64,000 nucleotides of DNA from Sanderia malayensis (lineage: Eukaryota; Cnidaria; Scyphozoa; Semaeostomeae; Pelagiidae): assembly GCA_013076295.1 (NCBI GenBank), contig RQOL01000824.1, positions 1,736,001 to 1,800,000 on the forward strand, in the 5' to 3' direction. Made by a program: the position numbers and the translations under genes. The notes below the pieces were generated by a model. That model made no database searches. It saw only the letters and a program-made list of their open reading frames with translations, and was not told where the DNA came from. The number at the start of each line of letters is the position of its first letter. Position 1 is the first letter of the stretch. Shown here piece after piece: positions 35,501-46,261 of this stretch.

Positions 35501-38500
35501 GACTAGGCTTACTTGTCAAGCTCCTGACCAGTGGCTAATTGCAGCAACCAGTTAGACGCTGCGCCATAAAACGCAAGACATCTCCTTAGTAAATCATCGT
35601 CCATTATGACTACCTCTGCGGAGGCTTCTTGCTTCATAAGTTTCTAAGAAATAAAACGATCAAATTTTATATACAATCAACACCCGAGTAACCATGTATC
35701 CATTAGTCTACGAACCGACCAATCCACCAATCTACCAATTATCAATCTATTATAGGACCCACACATCCATCTGTTAATCCATTAATCAATTCTTCCATCT
35801 ACCTATCTATCAACCCAACCATTGATCCATCTATTAATCTTTTCATCCACCAATGTACCGATCCATCCATAAACCCATTCATTCATACATCGGTCAAAAA
35901 ATTGATCAATCTAACAATCCAACCATCCATCCACCTATCAATTTATCAGTCCAAATGTAGCAAGTCAATCCATCCACCAACCCACCAACCAATCTATCAA
36001 TCCAAATAGCATCAAGTCAATCCATCCACCAACCCACCTACCAATCTATGAATCCAAACAGCATCAAGTTAATCCATACAGTAATCCGGTCTTACCTTGA
36101 TTTGAGTCTTCCATTTCTTAAGTACAGCGCGGTTCCTTGCGGCCAGCGGTGTGCCCTTCCATTCTGATTCGCGTGTTTCCAATTCATTGACGAGGCGGTT
36201 AATGTCACGTGTCGTTCTCAATCGCTGGGCATACTTCCTGAAGCACGGAATTATGGATACGTGATGACAGTGAAACGTGAAGAAGAAACATTCAGTCGGA
36301 AATTTCACTTCTGACCAAGCACCTTGGAAGCAAAAAGATTAGAAAATTAACAACCAAACCCCCTAAATTTACAGCTTACACCGTTGAGATGCATTGTAAA
36401 TTAGTTTATTTCCAGGAGGTGACTGACCTATTTCGCTTTTCCATTGGTCAAACTCTTCCTTTGTAGCTTTTATGCAAGATGTCTGAGACATATCAAGTTT
36501 ACATTTCGGATGAAACGGATAAAAATTGTCTACCTGAAAAAAAAACAATTCAAAAAACATTGCCACCATTATTGTACACTTGTACACTTGTATACTTATG
36601 GATCCCGATACGAGGCTCAATACGAGACCCAATACGAGGCTGCAATATACAATATACATAAGTGTATGTAAATGAACGCAAGATGTTTCCTTACTTTGTC
36701 CATTCTGACTTTCACGCAATGTTGTTGTAATATCGTCAAGACGTTTATCATTAGGCCATCATCAGATAAAAGTTTCTCATCGGCCTGTAGCAAAAACAAT
36801 TCACCAAAATAAACAATAAACATGACAAATCATAGAAGTAAAATTACTAAACTCAGTGAACAAATAGTCTTGCTTCTTTTAAAACGATTAATCAATTGAA
36901 ACAAAGTTAATATATCAGAGCATTTGAGACAACAGGTAGAGTGTATTTCACGTGTATTGTGCCCAGGGAGTAGCTGATCTGATGTGTAAGATCGGTTGGG
37001 TGTAGAAAAGCGAACCTTTAATTAGTTTAAAAATCCAATTAGTAGCTTGGAATATTCCTTACACAGGTACAAAATAAAATAGGATGGAGAACAATCGATT
37101 TATCTCACCTGAAGTTGAGATTTTTTGCTATTTCTATTCAGTATTTCTGCCAGGTACAGGAGACAGGCCTCTCGACTTTCTTGGCATAGTAATAAACTAT
37201 GCATTATCTTAAACAGTTCAGCCTGTTTTCGGGATAATCAAACAGCACATTAGAATTCAGAGAATGTTAGAATAAAGACATGTTGTAGAAAAACTGTTCA
37301 GGTGTAACCTCGCACTCACTCTGACAAACTGTAATCCAACTCTGAGGGTCTTGCGAACGAGGCCAACATGATCTGCGCTTGGCTTTCCATTTGCAAAGTA
37401 TTTATCAGCAACTCGAGGCTACGAAAACCAGAACAAACCCTCAGTTAAGACACACAATGTCAGAAAGAACACCCCCCGTCCAGTAAGGCGACTTCGCATT
37501 GAGTTTCAATGTGGGTTGATAAAAGAGACGGGGTGTCACTCACGTCATCATCTGCGAAGACTGACAGACGCAAGAATGGTCCAAAGAATGATAAACTTTG
37601 TAGCTCCTTCGCTGCGGCATTTGATAATGCTCCGGGGTTCCACGAAGGAAGACGGGTTATCTGAAATGAAAAAAAATACTGATACTCGAAATAAACATCA
37701 TTAGATTACGTAATTAAGCTAACTAATATAACAATGATGCCCTTGATAACTGAACGACTAAATACCATAACGCTTCTAATAAACAATGGGTCATTATTAC
37801 ATTGTTGATTCTCAAAGAAGGCGTCTATTCGAGAAAGTGCCTCATAGAAGGAGATGTCTAATAGAAGGAGGGTGTCTTTTCAAGGGGCCGTCTGATAGAA
37901 TGAGACATTGAAAGGAGTATCTGATAGAAAGGGGCGTCTAATAGAAGGAGGCGGCCATTCAAGGGGGCATCTAATAGAAGAGAGTATTTATTTGAGGCAC
38001 TAAGGTGTAGTATAGAGTGTCAGGTCTCACCAGTGAACATATTGGTCTTCTGGACTGCGGAAGTTTTATCTCACATAATTCAGACAGCACCTAAAAACCA
38101 TGAAAAATGTTGAGAGATAATTGCGAGCAATTGGTAATGGTAGATCAAGGAGATGAATACAACTACGGATAATATTGAATAAGCTATTGAATACCAGTAA
38201 AGGTGCTTCGAATGTTTTCTCTACCAGCGAACAGCTCTTGATTCGATCTGAAAGACCCATTAGTATGGGTCCAAAAACCTGGAAATAGCGAACAACAAAG
38301 TGATGAAATACATGGGATAATAAGATTGTTAAATGAGAACAGGAATGGGAAGGAAAGGTGGGAGCGTGTCGAGCAAACTTAACTGACCTTATCTAGACGA
38401 CCGTCTTGATCTGCAGTTTGAACAAGTTGAGCCAGAAAGCCAGCAGGGAATATTTCACGCTCTTCCAAGAAGAAGGGAAGCAAAAGCAAAGCACACGGAT

Positions 38501-41500
38501 TGTCATCTCTAAAATCAGATTCAATTCAGATTCAATAGGAGAGCAAATGATATAAATACGCATGCGTATTGACTCACACCCACAATTAGAAAACCTGTGC
38601 ACACGATTCCAGACAGTAATTTGACGTATCTATATCTATTGGTGGCGAGTCACCAAGCAGATGTCGCTGGATATATATGAACAGACCGGCACTGTTGGCC
38701 TCGTCACCCCGGTGTACCAACAGAGTTAGTAGTTGAGTACGATCGGTTGATGGTTTTTCGGCGCTTCTGCCAAAAAACTATCCTGAACGGAAAGACGAAA
38801 AGTCCCGGGGATCTACTTTCCCGCCGGGGATCTACTTTCTCTTGTAGATCCTCGGTGTACCAGGCCTCATCTAATTTCAACTCAATTTCAACTCAATTTC
38901 AGGTGGAGCTCGGTGGAATCGATCCGTGACTCCATGAGTGGCAAGCACAAGTGCCAACCACTCCGCCACAAGAGTTGAATTAACAAAAAAGCTAATACTA
39001 AATGGTCCATTTTGGACTCCACGAAAATTTATATAACGCCAGTGATGAATTGTAAAACCAGCATGCGGCTAAACGGAGGAGGATTTGAGGCCACGCGCTG
39101 GCTAGTATGACACAGACAAACACACAAACATCCTCACAAGATTTTTTCTCGAGAAGGACTCGATTATATTCTGCTGCGCAGCAGCTTCGCTTCGCTACGC
39201 AGCAGCAATAATCCACAGGGTCAAAACCCAGCTGGCTGAATGGAATAAAATATCATCAGCACTACAGAATATTCTATAGACACATGTCATGTACTCACGG
39301 GTCATCTTCAAGGCCTCCTTCTGATATAAACAGAGTTGATGAGATGCATATTCTTCTTGCTGAATTCAAAAGGTCCCGCCACTTTGAATTATCTGAACGC
39401 TGCAACAGAAAAAGGACTTGTGCTAAAATTGCCACGTATAATAACAATGAATACACTCATATTGTAAAAGTCACTTCTGTTGTGGCCGATGGCTACTGCT
39501 ATGACAGATAGCTACTGCTATGGCCGATGGCTATTGCTCTGGCCGATGGCTACTGCTGGCCGCTTAAAGATGGATATTGTTATGAAGATGTTGAAAGATT
39601 GTTGTGAATATATTGAAATTCATAATAGTTAGAGAAAACAAAACGATTCCAAAACATATTGAAATTGTCACCTTAGAATGCACCCGCTCTTCAATCCCAA
39701 CTCTATCGTAACACGATATTAAATATCGCAACTTTCTTTTATAAAACATTTCTCTCGATGTTCTATCCTCGAGAAGAGTTGAAACATTGTCTGTTTGATT
39801 CGATGTGGATTTCTCATCGATCTCCTCGGATGGAAGTGATGAAACACTGTTTTTGCTCGACAATTCGCCCGGTAGTTTCGCATCGAAAGAATCCGAGGGA
39901 GAGAGAGATTGGTCGAAACTTTGTTTCGTGTTGTTTTCGTTTGGAGCATTCAAAAGCTGTTCCATGACTATCTGCTGCATCAAGTCTTCAAATTGCAATT
40001 CACAAACTGCAATGATAAACAAATGATAGTGTAATAATAACATGTTATATTGTTTGAATAAAGTACAATACAGTGGAACCTCCATAGAACGGACACCATT
40101 GGGAACAATGACATTGTCCGTTGTAGAGAGGTGTCCGTTGTAAAGAGGTTGCTCTTACAAAGAAATGAGACATAGATGTGAAATTTTGGGACTTAAATAT
40201 CTGTCCGCTGTTTGGAGGTTCGACTGTAGTGCGCAAAAATATTTGGGACACTTCTAAAATTCGAAAACAAGGCTATCAACCCGTAAATTTCATTCTTTGT
40301 TGCTTTTATTGAAGCCCCCCCCCCACTCAATCTAAAACAACGTTGTTCTCTCAACCAGACCCCTATGATCATTGTGCAAAACACTTTGTTGATAGTGTAT
40401 AAATCTGACACTAATGAAAACATTGTTTGGGGAAGGACGGGAATGAAGAAGACATGAGGAATTTTCAAAAATTGTCCAAATATATGGAATATTAAACCCT
40501 CAGTATAACGAACATTGAGGTGAGACACAATAGTGATAGGAGTTTATATTAATAATGACTGTATAACCGAGAGAGTATTGGCTAATAGAGTGGAGGGTGG
40601 CCATAATTTCGAGAATATTCGAACCAAACTCTGCACAAACCTATACACTCATCTTTGTATACTAAGTCCGCCAACATGGTCATATCAATAGCATTTTCTT
40701 TGATCAGTGGAGTCTGAAATGAAAAGATAGAATAAATTAAAGGAATGAAACAATGATAACACAACACCTCCTAAAGAGGCATCATACTGCATTGTTTAAT
40801 AATGAAATAAATAGGCATTTCAGGGGGGGGGGGTGAGAATGCTTACCCTGAAGAAAACATTGAAAATCTTGCATACAGATGTGATAAAGGATTCCAACTC
40901 TGAAACTGGCGAATTCTGAAACAAGTAGCATCAGATTGAATGAGGAGCGATGAAGAATGGTTTATAAAACTGCTGATTTAACAAAGCAATTGCTACGTCA
41001 TGGTTTGTAACATGGAGACTCTGTTGCATAGCAATCAAGAAATCAAGCAATGAAGGAATCAAGGAATTGAGTAATCAAGGAATCATTAAAATACATTGAT
41101 TCACCTTGACATGTTCTTTATCACCTGTGACATACTGTCTTTTAAATCGACTATCTGTTGGAGGTGTAAGCATAGACTGAGAAGTTCTTTTCTCTCCTTT
41201 TTCCCCATCTTCGCTGTCCACGTCCATTGGTTGAGATGGCCCAAGGCCACTATCCACAGTTCCGAATGTCGGAGGAGTGATGCCATATAATACGGATGCA
41301 GAGGATGGGCTTGTGGCATTTTTCGCATCCACGTTAAGTCTGTTCGCAGCTAGGTTAATGCGGGGCTGGGGGAGGGTTATATCCATGGGTGAACTTGCAG
41401 CTGATGAGGGGAGCATTGGTGACGAGGAAATTGCTGCTGACAAGCTTGGCGTGCTCGGGGATGCTTCTAATGAGCCACCAAGTCGAGCAAGGCGTCTTCT

Positions 41501-41988
41501 GCGGATCTACAAAGATAAACAAGGTGAACAAACAAGATATGAACAACAAAACAATAGTCGAACAATAGAAATATAAGACAGGGACAGAAGGGTTCCTGAA
41601 CACCAGAAATCTCATTGAACAAATGCCACTCTATACAGATTATAAGTAAAATGAGACATGAACATGACTCAATACTAGCAGGTCAGTCCAATAAATGCCC
41701 CCTACCTTAATTAAATAAGCGCCGAAGGCCTTAATTAAATAGGGATTAAATGGGAAATTCAAAGGCATGAATTCAAAGCACTGCATTGCGGTGTAAACAA
41801 TATTGAGAAAGGGTGGCCTCATCGCAACAATAAACACACCTGTGTGGCATGGAATAAATATAAACTAAAACTTGGGCACATAAAAATACCTAATAAATAA
41901 CTTTCACACAAGGTTTCTTCAACATAATGAAACAAAATTGCCTGAAAAATATAAGTAAACATACCTCCTCTGGACTCAGTTCACTCAT
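26591..41988 (-). CDS. UBE4B: ubiquitin conjugation factor E4 B, U-box ubiquitin ligase
   Basis: 29 coding exons join in frame to about 1,201 residues (human about 1,300): 41988-41965, 41506-41105, 40915-40847, 40713-40647, 40006-39672, 39399-39299, 38766-38605, 38508-38388, 38278-38195, 38090-38031, 37660-37544, 37418-37320, 37222-37109, 36784-36695, 36533-36428, 36310-36096, 35643-35513, 35048-34950, 30916-30799, 30364-30247, 29866-29740, 29624-29483, 29150-29016, 28825-28748, 28613-28500, 28392-28324, 27953-27848, 26972-26826, 26646-26591. The start (MSELSPEE, then IRRRRLARL) matches the UBE4B N-terminus. A Ser/Pro-rich linker, the long helical Ufd2 core (for example [34 protein letters not shown]) and a C-terminal U-box ([20 protein letters not shown], then [13 protein letters not shown]) follow. 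UBE4B extends ubiquitin chains with an E2 in protein quality control, with VCP/p97 as a known partner of the family. The donor of exon 38605-38766 is the least certain border. A GPCR gene lies in the 4-kb intron 30917-34949. Confidence 0.95.
28006..28345. repeat. about four copies of a 79-bp minisatellite in a UBE4B intron
   Basis: CTATACAGG landmarks at about 28033, 28115, 28194 and 28273 give steps of 79-82 bp. Each unit contains a near copy of the last 18 bases of UBE4B exon 28324-28392 plus its splice donor. The frames running through it on the plus strand are repeat artefacts. Confidence 0.85.
29988..30235. repeat. TGAA tetranucleotide microsatellite
   Basis: About 250 bases of (TGAA)n with TAAA and CGAA variants, in the UBE4B intron below exon 30247-30364. 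On the minus strand it translates as a long [10 protein letters not shown] frame running out of the real exon. That extension is not coding because a GTATGT donor ends the exon at 30247. Confidence 0.92.
30440..30735. repeat. hairpin and AT-rich repeats in a UBE4B intron
   Basis: ATCAGCCATGGTAAT near 30453 pairs with GTTATCATGGCTGAT near 30478 (13 of 15 positions) across a 10-12 base loop, a compact stem. From 30600 to 30735 the sequence is a degenerate ATATATTATCAT-type repeat. Confidence 0.55.
31029..31175. mobile_element. 147-bp MITE with near-perfect inverted ends
   Basis: The left end CAGTAAAACCCGCATATAAG and the right end CTTATATGCGGGTTTTTACTG are inverses apart from one extra T. The interior has CTATTGTTCC, AACAATAG and CTATTGTTTC words. 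It is the best-preserved member of the family also seen at 3152, 11999 and 13853, and lies in the large UBE4B intron that hosts the GPCR. Confidence 0.65.
32690..33070. repeat. 68-bp tandem repeat just upstream of the GPCR
   Basis: TGTCTGCTGTTGACCG landmarks at 32827, 32895, 32963 and 33031 are spaced exactly 68 bp. More divergent units extend left to about 32690 and right to about 33070. The array ends roughly 35-40 bp before the GPCR start codon, so it would lie in its promoter or 5' UTR. Confidence 0.88.
33105..34076 (+). CDS. class A (rhodopsin-like) G protein-coupled receptor, intronless
   Basis: A 323-codon frame with seven hydrophobic helices. Helix 1 has the GN pair (SIIGNILIM) and helix 2 has NLAICD (the conserved Asp). 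Helix 3 ends in [12 protein letters not shown], where the usual DRY is ERF. Helix 6 has [11 protein letters not shown] in place of CWxP, and helix 7 has [10 protein letters not shown], a variant of NPxxY. Cys residues near helix 3 (LACSGLHK) and extracellular loop 2 (LLCTSEK) can form the family disulfide. The extracellular N-terminus is under ten residues and the C-tail is short and basic. The receptor would signal through heterotrimeric G proteins at the plasma membrane; the ligand is unknown. The gene is nested antisense in the UBE4B intron between exons 34950-35048 and 30799-30916. An AATAAA lies near 34613. Confidence 0.88.
   Translation: MVVHYTDVITCIILIPLILLSIIGNILIMTVKLYRRKLKSFNSGDLFIVNLAICDINKTWTVFLLWSYHQVMYNSWQFNDLACSGLHKLVLILFSVSSLTLLVLTTERFLLIVKPFNRSFTFKRATVLLAVIWLTSITLATPPLFLKFKVYDFNSKLLCTSEKLTTVEFSFKIIYYVIIIFIPFALIIALSRSAALVLTKNSCTAKTPQLKRCPVFNGKMRRNKSAIYILKSISLGYSICYVPLAVIYILDSAVGPKFSAQMDDTLFEPVLTWCVFSSFCNTPLTYVIFSQEFRKELKAIFQRKKAWNTKRTAPLTQITAKNK
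35690..36075. repeat. degenerate CATC/CAAT-rich microsatellite
   Basis: About 380 bases of ATCCATC, ACCAATC and TATCAATC words, including a near-exact duplication of about 60 bp (CAAGTCAATCCATCCACCAA at about 35968 and 36011). It lies in the intron between UBE4B exons 35513-35643 and 36096-36310. Confidence 0.75.
37815..37995. repeat. degenerate purine-rich short tandem repeat
   Basis: Repeated GTCTAATAGAAGGAGG-type words about every 20-22 bp, in the UBE4B intron between exons 37544-37660 and 38031-38090. A related C-rich fragment in the other orientation may lie near 35245-35300. Noncoding. Confidence 0.55.
38905..38985 (-). mobile_element. tRNA-like SINE head in a UBE4B intron
   Basis: On the minus strand this reads TGGCGGAGTGGTTGGCACT, close to the D-arm and A box of class II tRNAs, then about 30 bases later GGATCGATTCC, a one-base variant of the B box. 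It lies between exons 38605-38766 and 39299-39399. Just to its left is a duplicated CCGGGGATCTACTTTC word and three AATTTCAACTC repeats, perhaps the SINE tail. Confidence 0.5.
39470..39562. repeat. short GGCCGATGGCTACTGCT tandem repeat
   Basis: Four or five imperfect copies of a roughly 20-bp word (GCCGATGGCTACTGCTATG) in the UBE4B intron between exons 39299-39399 and 39672-40006. Noncoding. Confidence 0.75.
40071..40226. mobile_element. pogo/Tigger-type MITE with TA target duplication
   Basis: 156 bp flanked by TA. It begins CAGTGGAACCTCCATAGAAC and ends TTTGGAGGTTCGACTG, imperfect inverses. GTCCGTTGTAGAGAGG and GTCCGTTGTAAAGAGG form an internal repeat. CAGT ends with TA duplication mark non-autonomous Tc1/mariner-type elements. 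It lies in the UBE4B intron upstream of exon 39672-40006. Confidence 0.7.
40318..40445. mobile_element. fold-back MITE-like element, copy 2
   Basis: Shares TAAAACAACGTTGTTCTCTCAA, the CATTGTGCAA middle and ACATTGTTTGGGGAAGGACG with the element at 812-930. The stem is intact but diverged. A half copy in the PISD intron at about 45062-45115 has the GACTGTCTCTAGAGACAACA end only. Confidence 0.5.
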
Positions 41989-42390
41989 CTTCTCTCAATA
42001 TTGCTCAAGCACGTTCTTCCTCTATAGTTGTCGTTTATTTTTTTAACGAAACCACACAAAAAAATTAAAATCAAACCACCCAGATGCCTTTGTTTAGACA
42101 ATGTCAGGCTTGTATAGACGAGTTTTTACGTGGCAGAGCCAAGTCTTCTTCATCAAAACTGCGTCATAAATACTTATCTAAAACGAATACTTTATTTCTT
42201 TAACAATATATACAATGATTGATCAATTTCATTGTCGTCCTAAAAGCTTTGTCATGACCAACCAGCAAAAAATTAACACAAATCATGTAACATGTTGGGT
42301 TGGCCTCGCTTTGACTCTTGCCTCCATCTCGAGTTTTTCATTGATTGCTTTTTCTGAGAAATGAGAAATTGACAACAATACGTGAAAAAA
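41989..42390. promoter_or_regulatory. divergent promoter region of UBE4B and PMVK
   Basis: About 402 bases separate the start codons of UBE4B (41988, minus) and PMVK (42391, plus). Both leaders and both core promoters must fit here, which suggests a shared bidirectional promoter. No clear TATA box is placed for either gene, as expected for housekeeping genes. No binding site can be assigned with confidence. Confidence 0.55.
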
Positions 42391-43256
42391 ATGGATTTGA
42401 AGGAAAAAGGGATCGTGATTCTGTTAATAAGTGGCAAAAGAAAGGCTGGAAAAGACTTTATTGCTGAGAAAATATATCAACGGTAAGCTGAAAGTCGTAC
42501 AGTACTTGTAAAGTGATTTCTTAAGTCGTAGCTTCCCCAATCCGAAATATTTGTTCAACTTATTTTCAGATTGGGAATTGGTATTTCTCTAATATTAAGA
42601 ATTTCAGCGCCACTCAAATCAGAGTATGCAAAGGTAATACTTCTTAAACATAAAACTTTAAATCTCGAAAATATCCTAAATTTGTCATCGAAGCCATCTT
42701 GAAGCTGCTATTTTTTAAACAACAGATGAAGATAAGATAATGAAGTAAAAAATTGTTAAGACGATACGATGCTCTTCAGTCTTTTGATTTTTATTTTATA
42801 TCAACATTTATTTATTTCCAGATGCATAGTTTAGAATATGACAGACTGCTAGATTCATCACATTACAAGGAGTCTTACAGACTGGCCATGGTGAAATGGG
42901 GCGAAGAAAAACGAAGGTGTGAACCTGAATATTTCTGCAAACAGCTCATACCTGAAGGAATCAAGAGCGGAAAATTAATCTGGATAATATCTGATATTCG
43001 TAGAAGAACTGACATTCAATTCTTTGATCAATTTGATAATGTTAAATTGAGGATAACAGCCAATGAGGATACAAGATTGAAAAGGGGTTGGAATTTTATA
43101 CCAGGCATTGATGATTCAGAAACTGAGGTTGATCTGGATTCTTACAAACATTGGGATTTTGTTGTGGAAAATAATGGAGATATGATAAACTTAGAAAAAT
43201 ATGTTCATGATATTTGTAATCATCTATGCTTCAAGTTGAAGAAAAATAAACCTTAA
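42391..43256 (+). CDS. PMVK: phosphomevalonate kinase (animal type)
   Basis: Exons 42391-42482, 42570-42633 and 42822-43256 join to about 196 residues (human 192). The N-terminus has the ATP-binding loop ISGKRKAGKDF. Later motifs match the animal enzyme: SAPLKSEYAK, LLDSSHYKESYR, KWGEEKRR, LIWIISDIRRRTDIQFF, RGWNFIPGIDDSE and HWDFVVENNG. The enzyme phosphorylates mevalonate 5-phosphate to the diphosphate in the mevalonate pathway to sterols and other isoprenoids. This is the metazoan nucleoside-monophosphate-kinase-like type, unrelated to the fungal GHMP-type enzyme. It is complete with no breaks. The gene is head-to-head with UBE4B and tail-to-tail with PISD (348 bp between stop codons). Confidence 0.95.
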
Positions 43257-43603
43257 GCATTGTTGCTATTTTTTGAAAACTGTTTTCCCTCTCATAAATA
43301 GTTATCTGTTATGGGTCCAGGCTTTAAAAATGCTTATAAGATTCTATAAGAAATATTGTAACTGCAACATAATTTTGAATGCTTCCTGATCTTTATACCA
43401 AGCTATCACACCATTGCAGACATCTCAGGCAAGATTAATCCAACACAAAACATCTAATTGCCATTATCTTCACAAATTCATTTAATTACAGCTAACCTTC
43501 ATTTATAAGAAATCCAAGAATGACCATGCAAACAAAAGCATATGCACAACTAATACAGTATTCGGTGAAATCAATATCTATACTAAAATAATAGATTCAA
43601 TTT

Positions 43604-46261
43604 CTAGGTAGTTTTAGTTTGAGCAATAGTCTCTCCCATCTTTATTTTCTGACCTGGTTGAATGTGAAACATGAGCTCTTCTTTTGCTGTGAATATGAGA
43701 ACAACTGATGACCCTAAATCGAACCCTCCAATTGGCTCACCACGTTGGATATTGAAGCCAGTAGCACCATATAGTCTATCGATGTACTTGTCCTTTTCTA
43801 GTTTCCCAGAATTGGTTTTCAGAGTCTGTAAAAACATGGATAAAATGCATAATAATATGTAACAATAACATGACAATATTACAGCAATATTACACAAATA
43901 AAACAGAAGTCAAAAGATAAAGATGTAAGATAGCTACGGCATGAGCAAATTGGAAGCCAGAACTGTATGAATAAATCTACCTTTTCTACTGCAAATTCCA
44001 AATGTATAGATCCTACATTGTAAGCACCAACTGCAGCCATAAGAAGAGCTCCATGTTTCCATTGGCCATTTAAGATAACTCTCTCATTTATATTGAACAA
44101 ACCTTGGACGGATTTCGTAACTGAAGGACTGACAGAAAACAAATGACCTATGAAGATAAAATGGATTAAAATCAAGAAGTTCTACAATTCTAAAAAGTTT
44201 AATTAAATGAAAACACCAACTCAGAAGAAATAGAATCAAAACACCAACTCAGAAGCAGACAGAAAATAAAGCAAATGGACATGAATTACAGCACAGCGTA
44301 AATATAAACCTGATATAACCTCATATGTAAAATGCCAGTAGCAGAAGAGAGTTCTCATTAAAGACAAGAGCATTTTGAAATGCATGGAATGTTTCTTACC
44401 AGGAACATGTCGTCTGTGTTCAATTGTCCAGTCTGCTGGTGAATGAAACCAGTGATAGTCACCAGGAGCAAGGTAAATAATACAATAATAAAGATTTTCT
44501 TTGTTGTTCTGCTTATCAGCTTCCAACAAATTTCCTTCACTTTGTGATTCAATATTATTTGATAAACTTGCATTTGCAGCATCAGTTGATATTTCTGCTA
44601 TGGCAACATTTTGTGTTTCTTTGACTTTATTCGCTTGTTTCTGTTTAATGAGTCTCTTTGTAAATGGATGCTTTGGGCCGAGAAATGAAACCAAATGATA
44701 TGGCACACCTTTAACTTGTTCTAAATTGTACGATGAATCTATTTCTCCGAAATGTAAAACTCTGCCATCAACAGGGCTCACCTAAAAACAATAAGCAAGA
44801 GATACTGTTAGGCCTGAAAATACAAACGACAAAATGCAGCTTTCATTTTTCACTTCTCAGAACCTTCCATGCTAAATCATAGAAAATAGAGATAGAGATA
44901 TTAGTGACTGTGAATTTGTTTGAATATTGACAATTTTATAATATAAAACAATGAACTTCAAACATTTGAAATAAAAAATGGAATTGCCATAAGTTACAAT
45001 AGTGGGCAAAAGTTATTGGACACACTGACCCATAAACATATGGGTTGATAATTCACTGTCCCTTGTATAAGGCATTATATAAGACTGTCTCTAGAGACAA
45101 CATGGTTTCGAGGGAAAAGGAAAGACAGATATATGTGAATGATTTGAGAAAATAAGTATACTAGAACTATTGCAATTGAATATTGAAAAACGAATTACCA
45201 CATCACTCTTTTCCTCAATTACTCGAGCCCCGTGCTTCAACTTTCGTTTGAAAAAGTCACTAAATGTTGGAAATAGTTTCAGATCTTCTACCATTGATTC
45301 ATCCATGTTGCAGTCATAGAGACTCACATAAGCACCCAACAATGGTTTTCTTAACCAAATTGGGATCTTCACATGAGACAAAGTGCCCCAACAGCGTGAC
45401 AAAACACGTGTTGGCATCAACTTCAATACATCAACCTACAAGAAGGACAAAAATATTCTCAAGAAATAGTCATGATTTCTATAATTAATAACTATAGAAA
45501 AAAGTCACAAAATATAACGAAAAATTGTAGTCTGCTATGTAGATTACCATAATACAATGATAACAGTAGGGTAAACCGGGGTAATTTGAGACAGGGAAAA
45601 TTTGGGACACCCTGGGGTAATTTGGGACACTGCTTAAAATTCCTTAATTTTGGTAATAAATGTAAAAAATGAACTCTTTATGTTCACATTAATTGCTAGT
45701 TTGATCAATTTAGAAATGTATTTATTAAAAAATTTAATCAATTTCACAAGGGTTAACCCTAACACAACAAGTAATAGGTTCGAATATGATCTTCTCACCT
45801 GCCAGTTATCGAGAACAAGGCTTTGCTGTGAGCCATTTTGCCTATGTCTCTTTTCTCTTTCTTGGATGTGTCTGAATTGCAAATAGGCGATATACGCAAA
45901 GCCCACACTAGCTGGTATGCTGAACCATTTTAATGACTTGAGGTAGCCGCCGAAACCACCAGATGTTTGACCACCTGAGTTCAAATCAAATCAAATCAAA
46001 TATAAAACACAAAACATTCAGATAAATTTAAACCTGCAACTGACTCCTTAAAAGGCTGACAATCTTCCAGCAAATTTAAACTTGTTGAATCGAAGCAAAG
46101 ACCAAAACCGACTCAGGAGAGGAGGGACCACATGATTTGTTACATTTACCTTTGGAGGAATAGCCTCGTTGATACTTGCGAAAAAGTATACATTCTCCTA
46201 GTTTTCTCTTTCCAGGGTGAAAAGAATAAGGAGCTTGACTTGCAAATCCAAATATTGTCAT
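43604..46261 (-). CDS. PISD: phosphatidylserine decarboxylase proenzyme, mitochondrial
   Basis: Exons 46261-46150, 45974-45799, 45435-45199, 44781-44400, 44147-43981 and 43825-43604 join to about 431 residues (human about 409). The N-terminus is basic and hydroxylated, as in a mitochondrial presequence. A membrane helix follows (about residues 55-72, FSIPASVGFAYIAYLQF). The catalytic domain has TRVLSRCWG, FSDFFKRKL, VSPVDGR, YLAPGDYHWFHSP, VGAYNVGSI and the autocleavage site FDLGSSVVLIF near the C-terminus. The proenzyme cuts itself between Gly and Ser of LGS(T/S), leaving a pyruvoyl group on the small subunit. The enzyme makes phosphatidylethanolamine in the inner mitochondrial membrane. The site here is LGSS (Ser about 397), where human and E. 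coli have LGST. An insertion rich in Asn, Glu and Lys precedes the YYCIIYLAPGD segment. The gene is complete. Confidence 0.95.
45570..45635. repeat. GGGGTAATTTGGGACA-type short repeat
   Basis: Three imperfect copies of GGGGTAATTTGRGACA in 65 bases within a PISD intron. It may be the end of a dispersed transposon, but no partner end is seen. Confidence 0.4.
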
